This document shows positions 8,931 to 18,070 of a DNA stretch of 64,000 nucleotides, in pieces. The first letter of the stretch is position 1; each line of letters begins with the position of its first letter. Source of the stretch: JACDAE01 sp963717195 (GTDB taxonomy: Bacteria; Chloroflexota; Ktedonobacteria; Ktedonobacterales; Ktedonobacteraceae). The stretch lies in contig CAVQVR010000011.1 in assembly GCA_963717195.1 (NCBI GenBank), positions 1 to 64,000 of the forward strand, given 5' to 3'. A model generated the notes under the pieces. It had not been told where the DNA came from. It saw nothing but the letters and a program-made list of their open reading frames with translations, and did not search any database. A program made the position numbers and the translations under genes.

Positions 8931-9239
8931 ATGAAAAACAACTATGCAATTCTTCCTCAATTGCAGACACGACCGGAGGAAATAACGCATGAGCGCACAC
9001 AATTGCTGCCGCCGTATAAAGTTATTCTATTCAATGATGACTATAATGAAATGAACGACGTTGTATTCGCGCTCCTGCGCTCCGTTAATCATCTTTCACG
9101 GCAGGATGCCGAACATATCATGTTCACAGCCCATTCAACAGGGAGTGCGATAGTAATTGTATGCCCCAGGGAAGAGGCCGAGTACTATCAAGAGCGGCTG
9201 ACAGGTTATGGATTGATGACAACGATTGAGCCAGAGTAA
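8931..9239 (+). CDS. clpS: ATP-dependent Clp protease adaptor ClpS
   Basis: 102 residues from the ATG at 8931, which has AGGAGG eight bases upstream (an in-frame TTG at 8928 is less likely). The ClpS core is clear: PPYKVILFNDDYNEMNDVV, a conserved His in the MFTAH helix region, and a C-terminal ERLTGYGLMTTIEPE. It delivers N-degron substrates to the ClpA/ClpC unfoldase. No clp ATPase is adjacent. The gene is monocistronic, and the 250-base upstream gap contains no other gene. Confidence 0.92.
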   Translation: MKNNYAILPQLQTRPEEITHERTQLLPPYKVILFNDDYNEMNDVVFALLRSVNHLSRQDAEHIMFTAHSTGSAIVIVCPREEAEYYQERLTGYGLMTTIEPE

Positions 9240-9460
9240 GATCGAGATGAGTATCCCTGGAGCGTTGAGAAACGTATCTAAAGCATAGTTCGAAAAGTAG
9301 CGACCCGCGTCCAGATTATTCTACTTTCTGGAAATTCAGCTACCTCTCAGGTGCTGTCATAATAACATAATTCCATTGCTGGGCACTTGTTATAGATATT
9401 TGAAACATTGACTACTGTCGTACTAAGCAGTAGAATTCAGAGTAACCGGAATAGAAGATA

Positions 9461-9488
9461 TTGACAATGGCGTAACAATGTTGATAAT
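9461..9488 (+). promoter_or_regulatory. sigma70-type promoter for the universal stress protein gene
   Basis: TTGACA and GATAAT are separated by 16 bases, ending 55 bases before the ATG at 9544. The remainder of the 304-base gap from 9240 shows no gene, terminator stem or other signal that I can support. Confidence 0.55.
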
Positions 9489-9543
9489 GAAGGTTGCTCA
9501 GCAAAACTGTTTATCTCGCTCCATATAAGAGGGAAAAAACATC

Positions 9544-10047
9544 ATGGTTCACTTATGGGGTTCCAAAACCCGAGAAGAGACAGAAATGAGTCGGTCCGCT
9601 CTCGGAGGAAACGCCACCGGGGATATTGCTGTCGTCATTGGCGGCGAACAACTCGATTTTAACCTCGTCTATCTTGGGTGTCAGATGGCAAAAGGAGCCA
9701 GACGTAAGGTCCATCTCGTCCACGTCATAGAAGTGCCACGCGCTTTACCACTGAAAGCAGTCCTGACTCAGGAATCTGAACGTGCGGATAAGCTGCTTAA
9801 TTCCGCAATGCAGATAGCCGAACGCGTTGGATGCGACGCTATTGCAGAAATTGTTCAGGCGCGTGATGCCGGTCCAGCAATTGTAGACGAAGCCAGAGAT
9901 CATAATTGTGCACTTATCTTGATTGGCTTCATGCGCTCAGAAGGCCGCAACCCGAACGACCTGGGCAAAACAGTGCCTTATGTGCTGGCGAACTCTCCAT
10001 GTCGCGTATGGCTCGTGCAGGATCCACCACATCCAACAAGGAACTGA
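9544..10047 (+). CDS. universal stress protein (UspA family)
   Basis: 167 residues. After a short N-terminal extension the UspA fold is visible: a hydrophobic first strand (DIAVVIGG), VHLVHVIEVPRA, and a final ALILIGF...LANSPCRVWLVQ strand. The usual ATP-binding GxxG-9x-G(S/T) loop is replaced by GFMRSEGRNPNDLGKTVP, so nucleotide binding is uncertain. It is probably a cytoplasmic stress protein. It has its own promoter and no close partner gene. The ATG at 9544 is preceded by AAGAGGG; an internal ATG at 9586 could be used. Confidence 0.75.
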   Translation: MVHLWGSKTREETEMSRSALGGNATGDIAVVIGGEQLDFNLVYLGCQMAKGARRKVHLVHVIEVPRALPLKAVLTQESERADKLLNSAMQIAERVGCDAIAEIVQARDAGPAIVDEARDHNCALILIGFMRSEGRNPNDLGKTVPYVLANSPCRVWLVQDPPHPTRN

Positions 10048-10242
10048 TAGAAACGTTCCGGTCATCACTCTAGCGCACTACTTGAACCCATCAGAGGACA
10101 ACTGGCTGTTTGTTTCCGGTGATGGGCCAGAGTAATATTTTCTCCTCCCCTTATACAAACGTATGGTACAATTGAAACGTGTTACCAATGAAGCTACCGT
10201 TTTGATACGATGTCCATTCCTATTACTCAGTGGGAGATGATG

Positions 10243-10845
10243 ATGACAACAAATTCTCATGCAACTGATCCTCCAACACGCACACATAAGGATTACTATA
10301 CGGCTCTTTACCATACGGCATTAACCATTTCCTCCAGCCTTGAACTCGACCAGGTATTGCAGAGTATTACCACGAGTATCACGGAAGCGATGCAGGTCAA
10401 AGCCTGTGCTCTGCGCCTGCTTGACTCTGAGACGGGACAACTGCGTTTAAGCGCCGTCCATGGATTGAGCCAGGAGTACCTTGCGAAGGGGCCTGTTAAC
10501 CTTACCAATAGTTCCATTGATAGTGAGGTAATGACCGGCTCTCCAGTGCACATTGCAGATGCCAGGAGCGATCCACGCTTTCAATATAAAGACGCAGCCA
10601 GGCAGGAAGGAATTGTTTCCATGCTCTGCGTACCGCTGGAGGTCCATGGTGAGTCAATTGGCGTGATGCGCGTCTATACAGACAAGTCAACCACATTCCA
10701 TGATGATGATGTCCAGTTTCTCTCAGTGCTGGCAAGTCTGTCTGCATTGGCGATTGAAAATGCTCGCCTGTTTGAAAGCGTCAAAAGTTCTTATGATGGT
10801 GTTGTAGATGCTTTTTGGGGTACACACATCGAGATCGACATTTAA
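10243..10845 (+). CDS. single GAF-domain protein
   Basis: About 200 residues. Three consecutive ATGs (10237, 10240, 10243) follow GGGAG; the third has the best spacing, and a longer frame starts at 10210 without a ribosome-binding site. After a helix (ALTISSSLELDQVLQSI) comes a GAF domain: KACALRLLD, LRLSAVHGLS, SMLCVPLEVHGESIGVMRVY and the C-terminal FLSVLASLSALAIENARLFE helix that normally leads into a kinase or cyclase. Here no output domain follows: the frame ends 20 residues later, right at an intergenic repeat. It may be a truncated signalling protein. Confidence 0.7.
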   Translation: MTTNSHATDPPTRTHKDYYTALYHTALTISSSLELDQVLQSITTSITEAMQVKACALRLLDSETGQLRLSAVHGLSQEYLAKGPVNLTNSSIDSEVMTGSPVHIADARSDPRFQYKDAARQEGIVSMLCVPLEVHGESIGVMRVYTDKSTTFHDDDVQFLSVLASLSALAIENARLFESVKSSYDGVVDAFWGTHIEIDI

Positions 10846-10853
10846 CGTACGGG

Positions 10854-10956
10854 CCACGTTTACGGCGTCCCTCGTACGGACCAGATTTATCGCGTCCCGC
10901 GCGTAGGAACGCCGTAAACGTGGTCCCGCCGCGGGACGCGATAAATCTGGTCCGTA
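10854..10956. repeat. interlocked double palindrome between convergent genes
   Basis: Four segments occur in the order A-B-A'-B': A 10854-10868, B 10875-10901, A' 10909-10923, B' 10930-10956. A pairs with A' (15 bp) and B with B' (27 bp), so both hairpins cannot form without a pseudoknot. B' contains GGGACGCGATAAATC, which recurs at 45178. The element separates the GAF gene (+) from the UPF0210 gene (-). Confidence 0.8.
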
Positions 10957-10961
10957 CATCG

Positions 10962-12149
10962 TCAGACATCCCTCACCAGCGTATTCGTCAAATACGGTGA
11001 AGTGAACGTTGTCCGTTCACCTGCCCGCTTTCCAGGAGCCGGGAAGAGACGTGCCGAAAGAGGCTTTTGTAAGCGCACAGCCAGTGTTGCTACATCCAAC
11101 AAAAGATGTGCAATTGTCTCAACAGAACAATCACCCGGCAACGGGATCGTATCTAATCCGGTACCACAGACCGCCGAGTAAAGCAAAAGTTGCTGCACAT
11201 TGACATATCCTTCCTCCCAACGCCGTCCCAGACCAGCATCCTCCAAGACGGGTAACATCAATCCACAATACCCACAGGTTGGCAGTTCAGTCGTTTTTAA
11301 TGCACTCGTCAATGCAGCTGCAACAGAGAGCGTTCCAGGGGAACCGAGCGGCCCATAACCACATAATTCAAGCGCAGAAGCGATACTGTCCGCCCCCATC
11401 GGTGCAGGCGACAGGTCGATACCACCAAACTTTAACTTATGCTCTTGCGCCAATTCTTGCCCCAATGCTACAAGAGGTGTTGCATAGGCATGTATGGCAT
11501 CGCGTACCCAGCGTGTAATATTTACAAGATCGATGGCCTGAGAAGTAGTCTCTACGTGCGCTTGCAAGGCTCCTGTTACAATAACGGCACCTTGCAGACC
11601 CAGGGAAAGACTGGCGGGACCAGCATGATAGGCCGCTGGAAAGAAAGGAGTGCCGGGCGCAACGCAGGCCAGCATTGCAAAACGGAAATTGCCCTGCCCC
11701 TCTTCCGTCTCCCTGGCCAGGCGCTTGATAACAAGAGCGGTTGGAAGCGCAGCCCCAGTTCGTAGACCATGCTCTAACGTCGCCAGTTGCACTGTTCCAC
11801 TCAGCGCAGAAGTTGAGATCAGCATGTCCGCAAGCAGATCTAATTGCGCAAGAGGAAAATCTGGCCGCTCAACCTGTGCAGTACCCAACGAGCAAAAGTT
11901 CAGACCAGCATCATCAAGCATCCTCTGAAGATCCTTGACATAGCGTAGAAGATCACCCGGCGACCAGTCGGCAAGATCGTCAAACAACGAACGCGTGGAG
12001 AGACGCACCGTCTGCACCTCGTAGCCAGCTTCGTTAAAGCGTCGGCTGGCATGTTGAAGTATCGTTTTCGCACGCTCAATTACTGTAGCAGGCAAAGGAT
12101 GAGCTTCCGCAATACCGAGTGTTATGGTACGCAATGGGGAAGTCAGCAT
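10962..12149 (-). CDS. UPF0210/DUF711 family protein
   Basis: 395 residues. Family features are the N-terminal ITLGIAEAHPL, the GGIDLSPAPMG motif (about 245-255), and CGYCGLMLPVLED near residue 300. DUF711 proteins are soluble, about 400-450 residues long, with a glycyl-radical-like barrel fold and no settled biochemical role. This one is a little short at the C-terminus, which ends at the interlocked repeat. It is convergent with the GAF gene and divergent from the Dna2-like gene. Confidence 0.8.
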   Translation of the reverse strand: MLTSPLRTITLGIAEAHPLPATVIERAKTILQHASRRFNEAGYEVQTVRLSTRSLFDDLADWSPGDLLRYVKDLQRMLDDAGLNFCSLGTAQVERPDFPLAQLDLLADMLISTSALSGTVQLATLEHGLRTGAALPTALVIKRLARETEEGQGNFRFAMLACVAPGTPFFPAAYHAGPASLSLGLQGAVIVTGALQAHVETTSQAIDLVNITRWVRDAIHAYATPLVALGQELAQEHKLKFGGIDLSPAPMGADSIASALELCGYGPLGSPGTLSVAAALTSALKTTELPTCGYCGLMLPVLEDAGLGRRWEEGYVNVQQLLLYSAVCGTGLDTIPLPGDCSVETIAHLLLDVATLAVRLQKPLSARLFPAPGKRAGERTTFTSPYLTNTLVRDV

Positions 12150-12222
12150 AAATATTTACTCATTTCTATGTATCTTTTTTGTTAGATAGAGAGGATTCAT
12201 CCTATTTTACCATGCTTGCCCC

Positions 12223-12251
12223 TTGACGAAATTTTGTTCGTACACTACACT
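12223..12251 (+). promoter_or_regulatory. sigma70-type promoter for the Dna2-like gene
   Basis: TTGACG and TACACT are spaced by exactly 17 bases, 39 bases before the ATG at 12291. The leader is short and no operator-like repeat is visible. Confidence 0.6.
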
Positions 12252-12290
12252 GCCACTACAGGATAGAAACACGGCAGGGGGAGCGCATCA

Positions 12291-15200
12291 ATGGCTACAC
12301 GCGATGTTGACAGACTGGCAGAGATGCCGCGCGAATGTTTTCTTTGTACGCTCGATCCCAAAAGTCCTTGCTCTGAAGCACAGCTTGAAGGGCAAATTGT
12401 AGCGGCCCAGGAGCGCTCTATCAATGGTGTCAACACGCCTGTTGTGCTTCTTGATACAGGCACGTCCCGCATCGAATTACATCTTCAGAATCAGTATTAT
12501 CGCAGTCTCGTGCGAGGGCTTAAAACTAGAGGGGATGTGGTTGGCTCCTATAATCTACGCCTGCGTGTCTATCACCTGCCCACAGAGCCCATTCTAGTCG
12601 AATACAAAGGGAAAAGCAGGCACTGCTACCAAAGCAATGCCTACACGTTGGCGGTATTGTCGCCCGATACATTGCTCAACATCACCGATTTAAATATGGC
12701 GGAATACTGTCCACGTCAGCATATGCTTAATCGTCTCAGCCCCTCAACAGTATCCGCTGCGACGCTACGAGGAAACCTTGTTCATCATTGCTTTAAAGAA
12801 TTGCTCAAAGAGCATGATCGTGGCAAGTTCCCACGCATCGAATTGGAAAACGCTGCCGAGAAGAGATTGCAGGAAGAGACGGCACTGGATGCGCTCCACC
12901 ATCACCTGGAACAGGCATTACGCCTCAACAGGCTTGACATGGCGCTGGCAAATGTCTCTGTAGATACTATTCGTGCCGATGTAATACCGCACCTTGAGAG
13001 CCTGGCACGCTGGTATGAGAGTGAGCGCAACACGTTGTGGGATATGCCAGCAGACTATACTGAAGCAACAGATATCGAACAACAAGAGCGGCAATCAGGC
13101 AACCAGGTTCGGGCCGAGACGTTTCTATTGGCACCGGAGATCGGTCTGCGCGGTCGCCTCGATCTCTTCTGGCAACAATCTGGTCGGCAGCGCTTGCTTG
13201 AACTAAAGACAGGAGGGGCGACAGGTGAACTGCCCAAACGCGAACATCGCTGGCAGGTCTATGGATATCATGCTCTGCTAACCGTGCGGCGCGATTCAAA
13301 GATGAAACGAGCATTGGCAACGCTGTTATATACTGGTACGCCCGGCTACGCACAGGCATTTGGCATTCCCGCCAGTATACGTGAAATTCAACGCGTCAAC
13401 GAGACACGTAATACGCTTGTTCTCAGCCACATCACAGGTATTCCGACGCCACCGCCGGGACCATCGCGTTGTACAAAATGTGCAATGCTCAGTCAATGCC
13501 AGAGCGTCTCGGCACTACTCGACTGGCAGCCACCAGAAGCTGATAACCGTGGTACTCTTCAGCCCGAAGCACCAACGTCGGACACTGATACACCCGGACT
13601 GCATGCGGCAAGCCCACGGTTATTATCCATTGACACGACTGAATATCGAGATTTTTTTTCTAAATACTATAGACTATTACTTATGGAAGGGATTGCAGGA
13701 GAACAGCAACAGGCATTACTCTGGAAAACACCCGTCAACGAGCGTATTGAGCGTGGTACAGCACTGCAGGGATTGGAACCTTTAGCAGAGCCAGTTGTGG
13801 AGAAAGATGGCTGGATGCAGTCCTTTCACTGCAAAAACACCTCTGAATTACGCGAGGGCGATGAAATTCTCCTCAGCAACGGCGACCCCATCACTGGCGA
13901 AGTAGTAACCGGGACCATTTTGTCCATCAATTCAGAGCAGGTAAGCGTGTGGACGCGCGAATTGATTGCTCATCCCACTCTGATCGACCGCTACGAAAAC
14001 GATCTGGTACATGTGCGCACATTGCAAAATCTGTTACGCTGGCTGCAGGCTGACTCCCACCTGCGCGATCTCGTAGCCGGGAAGATACGTCCACGCTTCA
14101 TCCACCAGAACGTTACACCACGACCAGATTTTAACCGGGAACAGAATCTGGCTATAGAACGAGCGTTGCAAATGCAGGATTATCTGCTCATCCATGGGCC
14201 TCCCGGTACTGGCAAGACCAGCGTCATTGCAGAAATCATCAAACGATTGTGTCAACAGGGACAGCGCGTCCTGCTTGCAGGCTTTACCAATCAGGCTGTC
14301 GATAATATGCTCAAACGCCTGGACAAAGAGGGCTTTCACGACTATCTGCGCCTGGGACATGAACGAAGCGTCAACGAGAGTATCCGACCACGCCTTTTGA
14401 AAGAACTCGTTGAGGCCCGCCTTATGACAAATGAAACGCCTTCAGCAGAGAGCAATGCGGAACCGGAGGCACACCCTCTCTATTCTGAACTTGTACATAC
14501 TATGTTGAGTAGCATGCCAGTTGTGGCCAGCACTACTGCAACGTGGTCATCGGATAAATACGCTCCACAACTGGCTGATAGTGCTGGCCCCGATCTCCAT
14601 TTTGATGTCGCGATCATTGACGAAGCCGGTCAGCTCACTATTCCGGCCATCCTGGGTGCATTGCGCTTCACGAAACGCTTTATCCTGGTGGGCGACGAAA
14701 AGCAACTTCCTCCTCTGGTATTGAGTAAAGAAGCAGCAGAACAAGGATTGGCCGACTCACTCTTCGGTAGCCTCAAGCAAATGGATGACGACTATATGAA
14801 TGTTCATCCATTAGCGATCAGTGCCTGTGTCCCTCTGCTGACTCAGTATCGTATGAACAGGTGGATCTCGAACTTTTCGTCGACGGTCTTCTACGAGAAG
14901 CGCCTGCTGGCACATGCCTCGGTCGCCAACCGAAAATTGCACTTTCCACATTCTTTTATAGCGCCATCTGAAGATACAGCGATTCCCCAGGTCATCGCAC
15001 CTGAGTTTCCGCTTGTCTTCCTGGATGTACGGGATCGAGAGGCGAACGAACAAGTAAAGCTAAGTAATGCAGAGGCGTGTGCTGTGCGTGCGGTCGTAGC
15101 GGGTCTGCTTGCGAGAGGGATTGAGGCAAAAGACATCGGCATCATCGCCCCCTATCGCGCCCAGGTTGCTAATATACGGCGTCACCTGCTGAGCAGCGAT

Positions 15201-15524
15201 GTCGCCGGCAACTGGTCCGCGCTTGATCCTGATAGCGGACTGAGCGTCGATACCGTAGATCGCTTCCAGGGTGGTGAACGGATGGTGATTATTATGTCCT
15301 TCGCCACAACAAATGAGCCGGAACTAGAGAGTCAGCGACGTGAATTTCTGGTCAATCCACATCGCCTTAATGTAGCGCTGACGCGTGCGCAACGCAAATT
15401 GATTCTGGTGGGCAGCGTTCCCGCTCTTGAGCACCTTCCCATCTTCGCACGATTAATTACGTATTGCCGCAGCATGAGTACGGTGTTTCTTTATGATGAG
15501 CATACAGCCGATATGCGCCAATGA
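12291..15524 (+). CDS. Dna2-like nuclease-helicase (Cas4/RecB-type nuclease fused to SF1 helicase)
   Basis: 1077 residues. The N-terminal half is a Cas4/Dna2-type PD-(D/E)XK nuclease: CPRQ (about 140), GRLD (about 290), ELKTGG (about 304) and CTKC-x5-C (about 394). The four cysteines would hold an iron-sulfur cluster. The C-terminal half is an SF1 helicase of the Upf1/Dna2 group: GPPGTGKTS (about 635), IIDEAGQ (about 776), GDEKQLPP, QYRMN, VDRFQGGE and LNVALTRAQ. It probably unwinds and trims DNA ends or flaps. GGGGGAG precedes the ATG. All key motifs look intact. It stands alone on its strand, with no cas or restriction genes nearby; a repair role or a defence role are both open. Confidence 0.85.
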   Translation: MATRDVDRLAEMPRECFLCTLDPKSPCSEAQLEGQIVAAQERSINGVNTPVVLLDTGTSRIELHLQNQYYRSLVRGLKTRGDVVGSYNLRLRVYHLPTEPILVEYKGKSRHCYQSNAYTLAVLSPDTLLNITDLNMAEYCPRQHMLNRLSPSTVSAATLRGNLVHHCFKELLKEHDRGKFPRIELENAAEKRLQEETALDALHHHLEQALRLNRLDMALANVSVDTIRADVIPHLESLARWYESERNTLWDMPADYTEATDIEQQERQSGNQVRAETFLLAPEIGLRGRLDLFWQQSGRQRLLELKTGGATGELPKREHRWQVYGYHALLTVRRDSKMKRALATLLYTGTPGYAQAFGIPASIREIQRVNETRNTLVLSHITGIPTPPPGPSRCTKCAMLSQCQSVSALLDWQPPEADNRGTLQPEAPTSDTDTPGLHAASPRLLSIDTTEYRDFFSKYYRLLLMEGIAGEQQQALLWKTPVNERIERGTALQGLEPLAEPVVEKDGWMQSFHCKNTSELREGDEILLSNGDPITGEVVTGTILSINSEQVSVWTRELIAHPTLIDRYENDLVHVRTLQNLLRWLQADSHLRDLVAGKIRPRFIHQNVTPRPDFNREQNLAIERALQMQDYLLIHGPPGTGKTSVIAEIIKRLCQQGQRVLLAGFTNQAVDNMLKRLDKEGFHDYLRLGHERSVNESIRPRLLKELVEARLMTNETPSAESNAEPEAHPLYSELVHTMLSSMPVVASTTATWSSDKYAPQLADSAGPDLHFDVAIIDEAGQLTIPAILGALRFTKRFILVGDEKQLPPLVLSKEAAEQGLADSLFGSLKQMDDDYMNVHPLAISACVPLLTQYRMNRWISNFSSTVFYEKRLLAHASVANRKLHFPHSFIAPSEDTAIPQVIAPEFPLVFLDVRDREANEQVKLSNAEACAVRAVVAGLLARGIEAKDIGIIAPYRAQVANIRRHLLSSDVAGNWSALDPDSGLSVDTVDRFQGGERMVIIMSFATTNEPELESQRREFLVNPHRLNVALTRAQRKLILVGSVPALEHLPIFARLITYCRSMSTVFLYDEHTADMRQ

Positions 15525-15598
15525 ATTGCCTGACGCCATAAATGTGGTACCTACGCCATTTACATACTTTGCCGCTGCAAAACGTGCAAGTGATGCCT

Positions 15599-16963
15599 CT
15601 ATGCCTGTCCTTTCCGAAATTTGAGCCAGGATGGCGGACGATGATCGAGTACTGTCTCACGCCAGACCAGTTTTGCATCCCGATTATACAGTTCTGCCTG
15701 CATAGGCCCTTTGACTTCGTGATCCTGAATGCTGGCGAAAAGGATAAGGCCGTCCTGTACAGTATCTTCAAAGCTTTGTCCATCATTGCTCACCAGGCGA
15801 ACCAGAGTTACATCAAATCCATTATCAATAATCTCGCCGTGAGCTGTGAATTCGTACTCTTTGGTAGCATTGCCACCAGACGACCAGCCACCAGAAAGAA
15901 AAAGCAGGGGATGGTCATGTACTTTGATACCCAGTTGCGCGATGATATCATGCCCATCAGCACCTCCACTCCCAAAACTCTTGATCCTCCACACCTCATC
16001 TTTTCTTTGGGCAAGAAGCGCCTCAGCGCGATGCTTATGACCATCGAACTCTTCAAAGGCCACATAGTACAATTGCCAGCCGGGGATAGCCTTCTCCCTG
16101 AGAAAGTGTACGGTTGCCATATCGACATCTCCATAGATATAATCCTGTCTTTCTAGATTATCAAGTACTATTTGTTTCAGTTCATTCTCGGCCACAATAT
16201 GCACTTTGGGATGTGAAGGGGCGGGTGGTACCAGCTTACGCGCAAAGGTTTTATAGAGAGGAACAGGCTGGTCGGGTGGTGTGTAGAGTGATGGAGTATA
16301 TCCGGTCTGTACGCGCCTTCGCGAGCTAATAGAGCTTAGTCCAGCCGCTGCATCGAGCAAGCATTCACGAAATGCGGTGAGGTCTGGCTGACCAATGCTA
16401 AACGTCGTAAGGAGAGTCACTGGAGGAATAAGATAATTGAGGGGCTGACCATAATGCACCATATAGATATTTAGAGTGGTAATACGTGATTGATATGGTT
16501 TTAAGTCTTGCCAGAGGCTTATTTTCTGCTCAGTCTCCTGCTGCAGCCGTTTTCTTGACTGTTTATGCTCAGCTTTCTTGCGCTCATCTGCTAGAGGCTG
16601 ATATTGTTCCCATAATGTAGCAAGCCGCTCACGTACATCGGCACTTCCCGTCCAGGCCAAAGCAGGTTCGAGGGCTTCGGGAATAAATCTAGGCCGCCAG
16701 TCAGAAGGTGATAAGGGATCTTTTGGGGAACCCTGTTTCAATGCCTGATTCTGCTGATATTGCAGGTCCACAACGCGTATCAGCCAGGATTGCCACTTCT
16801 CACCATCGAGCCCTACGGCACGCAATGATCCATCGCCATCAGGATGCTGGTCAAAGGGAGGAACGTGTAGACCATCAACCTCCAGTACCCAGACGCAAAA
16901 ATCTATCTCTTCACTGAAATCCTGACTAAAGGTCCATGTGTTTCGCGAATGAAGTAAGTGCAT
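15599..16963 (-). CDS. unknown protein, divergent from a MerR-like regulator
   Basis: About 454 residues from the ATG at 16963, which has AAGGAG eight bases upstream; the longer frame from 17002 runs through the tandem repeat and is unlikely. I recognise no family. The middle (about 150-175) is a charged helix rich in K, R, Q and E. The C-terminal third contains FGSGGADGHDIIAQLG and a beta-rich, Trp-containing end. There is no signal peptide or membrane helix, so it should be cytoplasmic. It converges with the Dna2-like gene with a 74-base gap and shares a promoter region with the regulator at 17083. Confidence 0.55.
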   Translation of the reverse strand: MHLLHSRNTWTFSQDFSEEIDFCVWVLEVDGLHVPPFDQHPDGDGSLRAVGLDGEKWQSWLIRVVDLQYQQNQALKQGSPKDPLSPSDWRPRFIPEALEPALAWTGSADVRERLATLWEQYQPLADERKKAEHKQSRKRLQQETEQKISLWQDLKPYQSRITTLNIYMVHYGQPLNYLIPPVTLLTTFSIGQPDLTAFRECLLDAAAGLSSISSRRRVQTGYTPSLYTPPDQPVPLYKTFARKLVPPAPSHPKVHIVAENELKQIVLDNLERQDYIYGDVDMATVHFLREKAIPGWQLYYVAFEEFDGHKHRAEALLAQRKDEVWRIKSFGSGGADGHDIIAQLGIKVHDHPLLFLSGGWSSGGNATKEYEFTAHGEIIDNGFDVTLVRLVSNDGQSFEDTVQDGLILFASIQDHEVKGPMQAELYNRDAKLVWRETVLDHRPPSWLKFRKGQA

Positions 16964-16977
16964 TATAGTAACTCCTT

Positions 16978-17019
16978 GCATAGTTTCTGCATTTTTCTGC
17001 ATAGTTATTGCATTTTTCT
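16978..17019. promoter_or_regulatory. two tandem 21-bp repeats in a divergent promoter region
   Basis: Copies at 16978-16998 and 16999-17019 differ at two bases; each contains GCATAGTT and GCATTTTTCT. They lie between the - gene starting at 16963 and the + regulator starting at 17083. Exact head-to-tail spacing of 21 bases (two helical turns) is what is expected for cooperative binding, so this is a candidate operator for the adjacent regulator. Confidence 0.5.
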
Positions 17020-17082
17020 TACTCTAACATACATCTTCCACTGGTTCTTGCGCTTGTTCACGCTAGCCTGTATAGTAGCAGC

Positions 17083-18036
17083 ATGAGCGAGAACATAAGA
17101 GGTGAAAGCGGAAAACACCTTCTGGAGCTAGCACAGGAACATGGCTATTCCGTAAGTGCAATGCAGCTTGCACGTTGGCATCGTGCGGGATTATTGCTAC
17201 GCCCCAAACAATTAGCTCTAGGTAGAGGGCAGGGGACGCAATCACTCTATCCGGTTGGGACAGGCGAACAACTGCTCTTACTTTGCGAGTTGCGTAAACA
17301 TGAACGGCGTCTGGCACATCTCGCGTGGCGGATCTGGTGGGAAGGATACCCTGTAGATTTACAACTTATCAGAAAAATTTTAGAGAAGACAGCCGCCCAG
17401 CTTTCTGAACGTATACGCTGGTTTGTTGCTATCAAACAACTTGAGCAAGTTAACGATGATAAAACGATGGAAGAGCCTGAGCAGTTACTGGATTTCATTG
17501 AGCGATTTGCAACGGCAGACCTGGACTACAAGCCATTGCGGCGGGTACGTAAGCGTCTGGGCAAAGAGCAGTTTGCTACATTTATACGCATGCTTATCGA
17601 TATCGCTTCAGGAACATTTACGGGGTATAGTACATCATATGATAGACGTGAAGTTCTGACTGAGCTGCGCATTCTAGCAAAAGCATTAGGACAAAATGAG
17701 CTATTTCTCAAAGATGATGCAAATATTGAACATTTTATAGAAAAACTTCTCGTTCCGCTTCTAGAAGATGTAAGCCTGTGGCTGCAAACATCACCCTGGG
17801 AACAGGCACTCCAGAGTGCTACAAATTTTGACTTGCTGCAGGCACGCGATGAGATTCGCATGCTATCAACACGGTTTAAGCAGGGTGGAGATGTATTAGT
17901 GAAAATGCGGGATTATCCACTGTGGGGAGATGCATGGCAAAAAAACTTCTCAGCAGTAACGATAGAAGATGAGGAGATATTGCTTGTCATGCAGTTAGCA
18001 CTCCGTGCATCTTTATCTGACTCGAACAATTTATAA
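17083..18036 (+). CDS. MerR-like HTH protein
   Basis: About 317 residues from the ATG at 17083 (a longer frame from 17008 crosses the tandem repeat). The N-terminus reads as a winged helix-turn-helix of MerR type: YSVSAMQLARWHRAGLLLRP, then GRGQGTQSLYPVGTGEQLLLL, then a conserved HLAWRIWWEGYPV helix. The remaining ~220 residues are all helical with no recognised effector domain. It is likely a transcription regulator of itself and of the divergent unknown gene. A weak ribosome-binding site makes the exact start uncertain. Confidence 0.6.
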   Translation: MSENIRGESGKHLLELAQEHGYSVSAMQLARWHRAGLLLRPKQLALGRGQGTQSLYPVGTGEQLLLLCELRKHERRLAHLAWRIWWEGYPVDLQLIRKILEKTAAQLSERIRWFVAIKQLEQVNDDKTMEEPEQLLDFIERFATADLDYKPLRRVRKRLGKEQFATFIRMLIDIASGTFTGYSTSYDRREVLTELRILAKALGQNELFLKDDANIEHFIEKLLVPLLEDVSLWLQTSPWEQALQSATNFDLLQARDEIRMLSTRFKQGGDVLVKMRDYPLWGDAWQKNFSAVTIEDEEILLVMQLALRASLSDSNNL

Positions 18037-18070
18037 TGTCCTGATGCAAGGAGATGAGCGCTCTCAGCTA

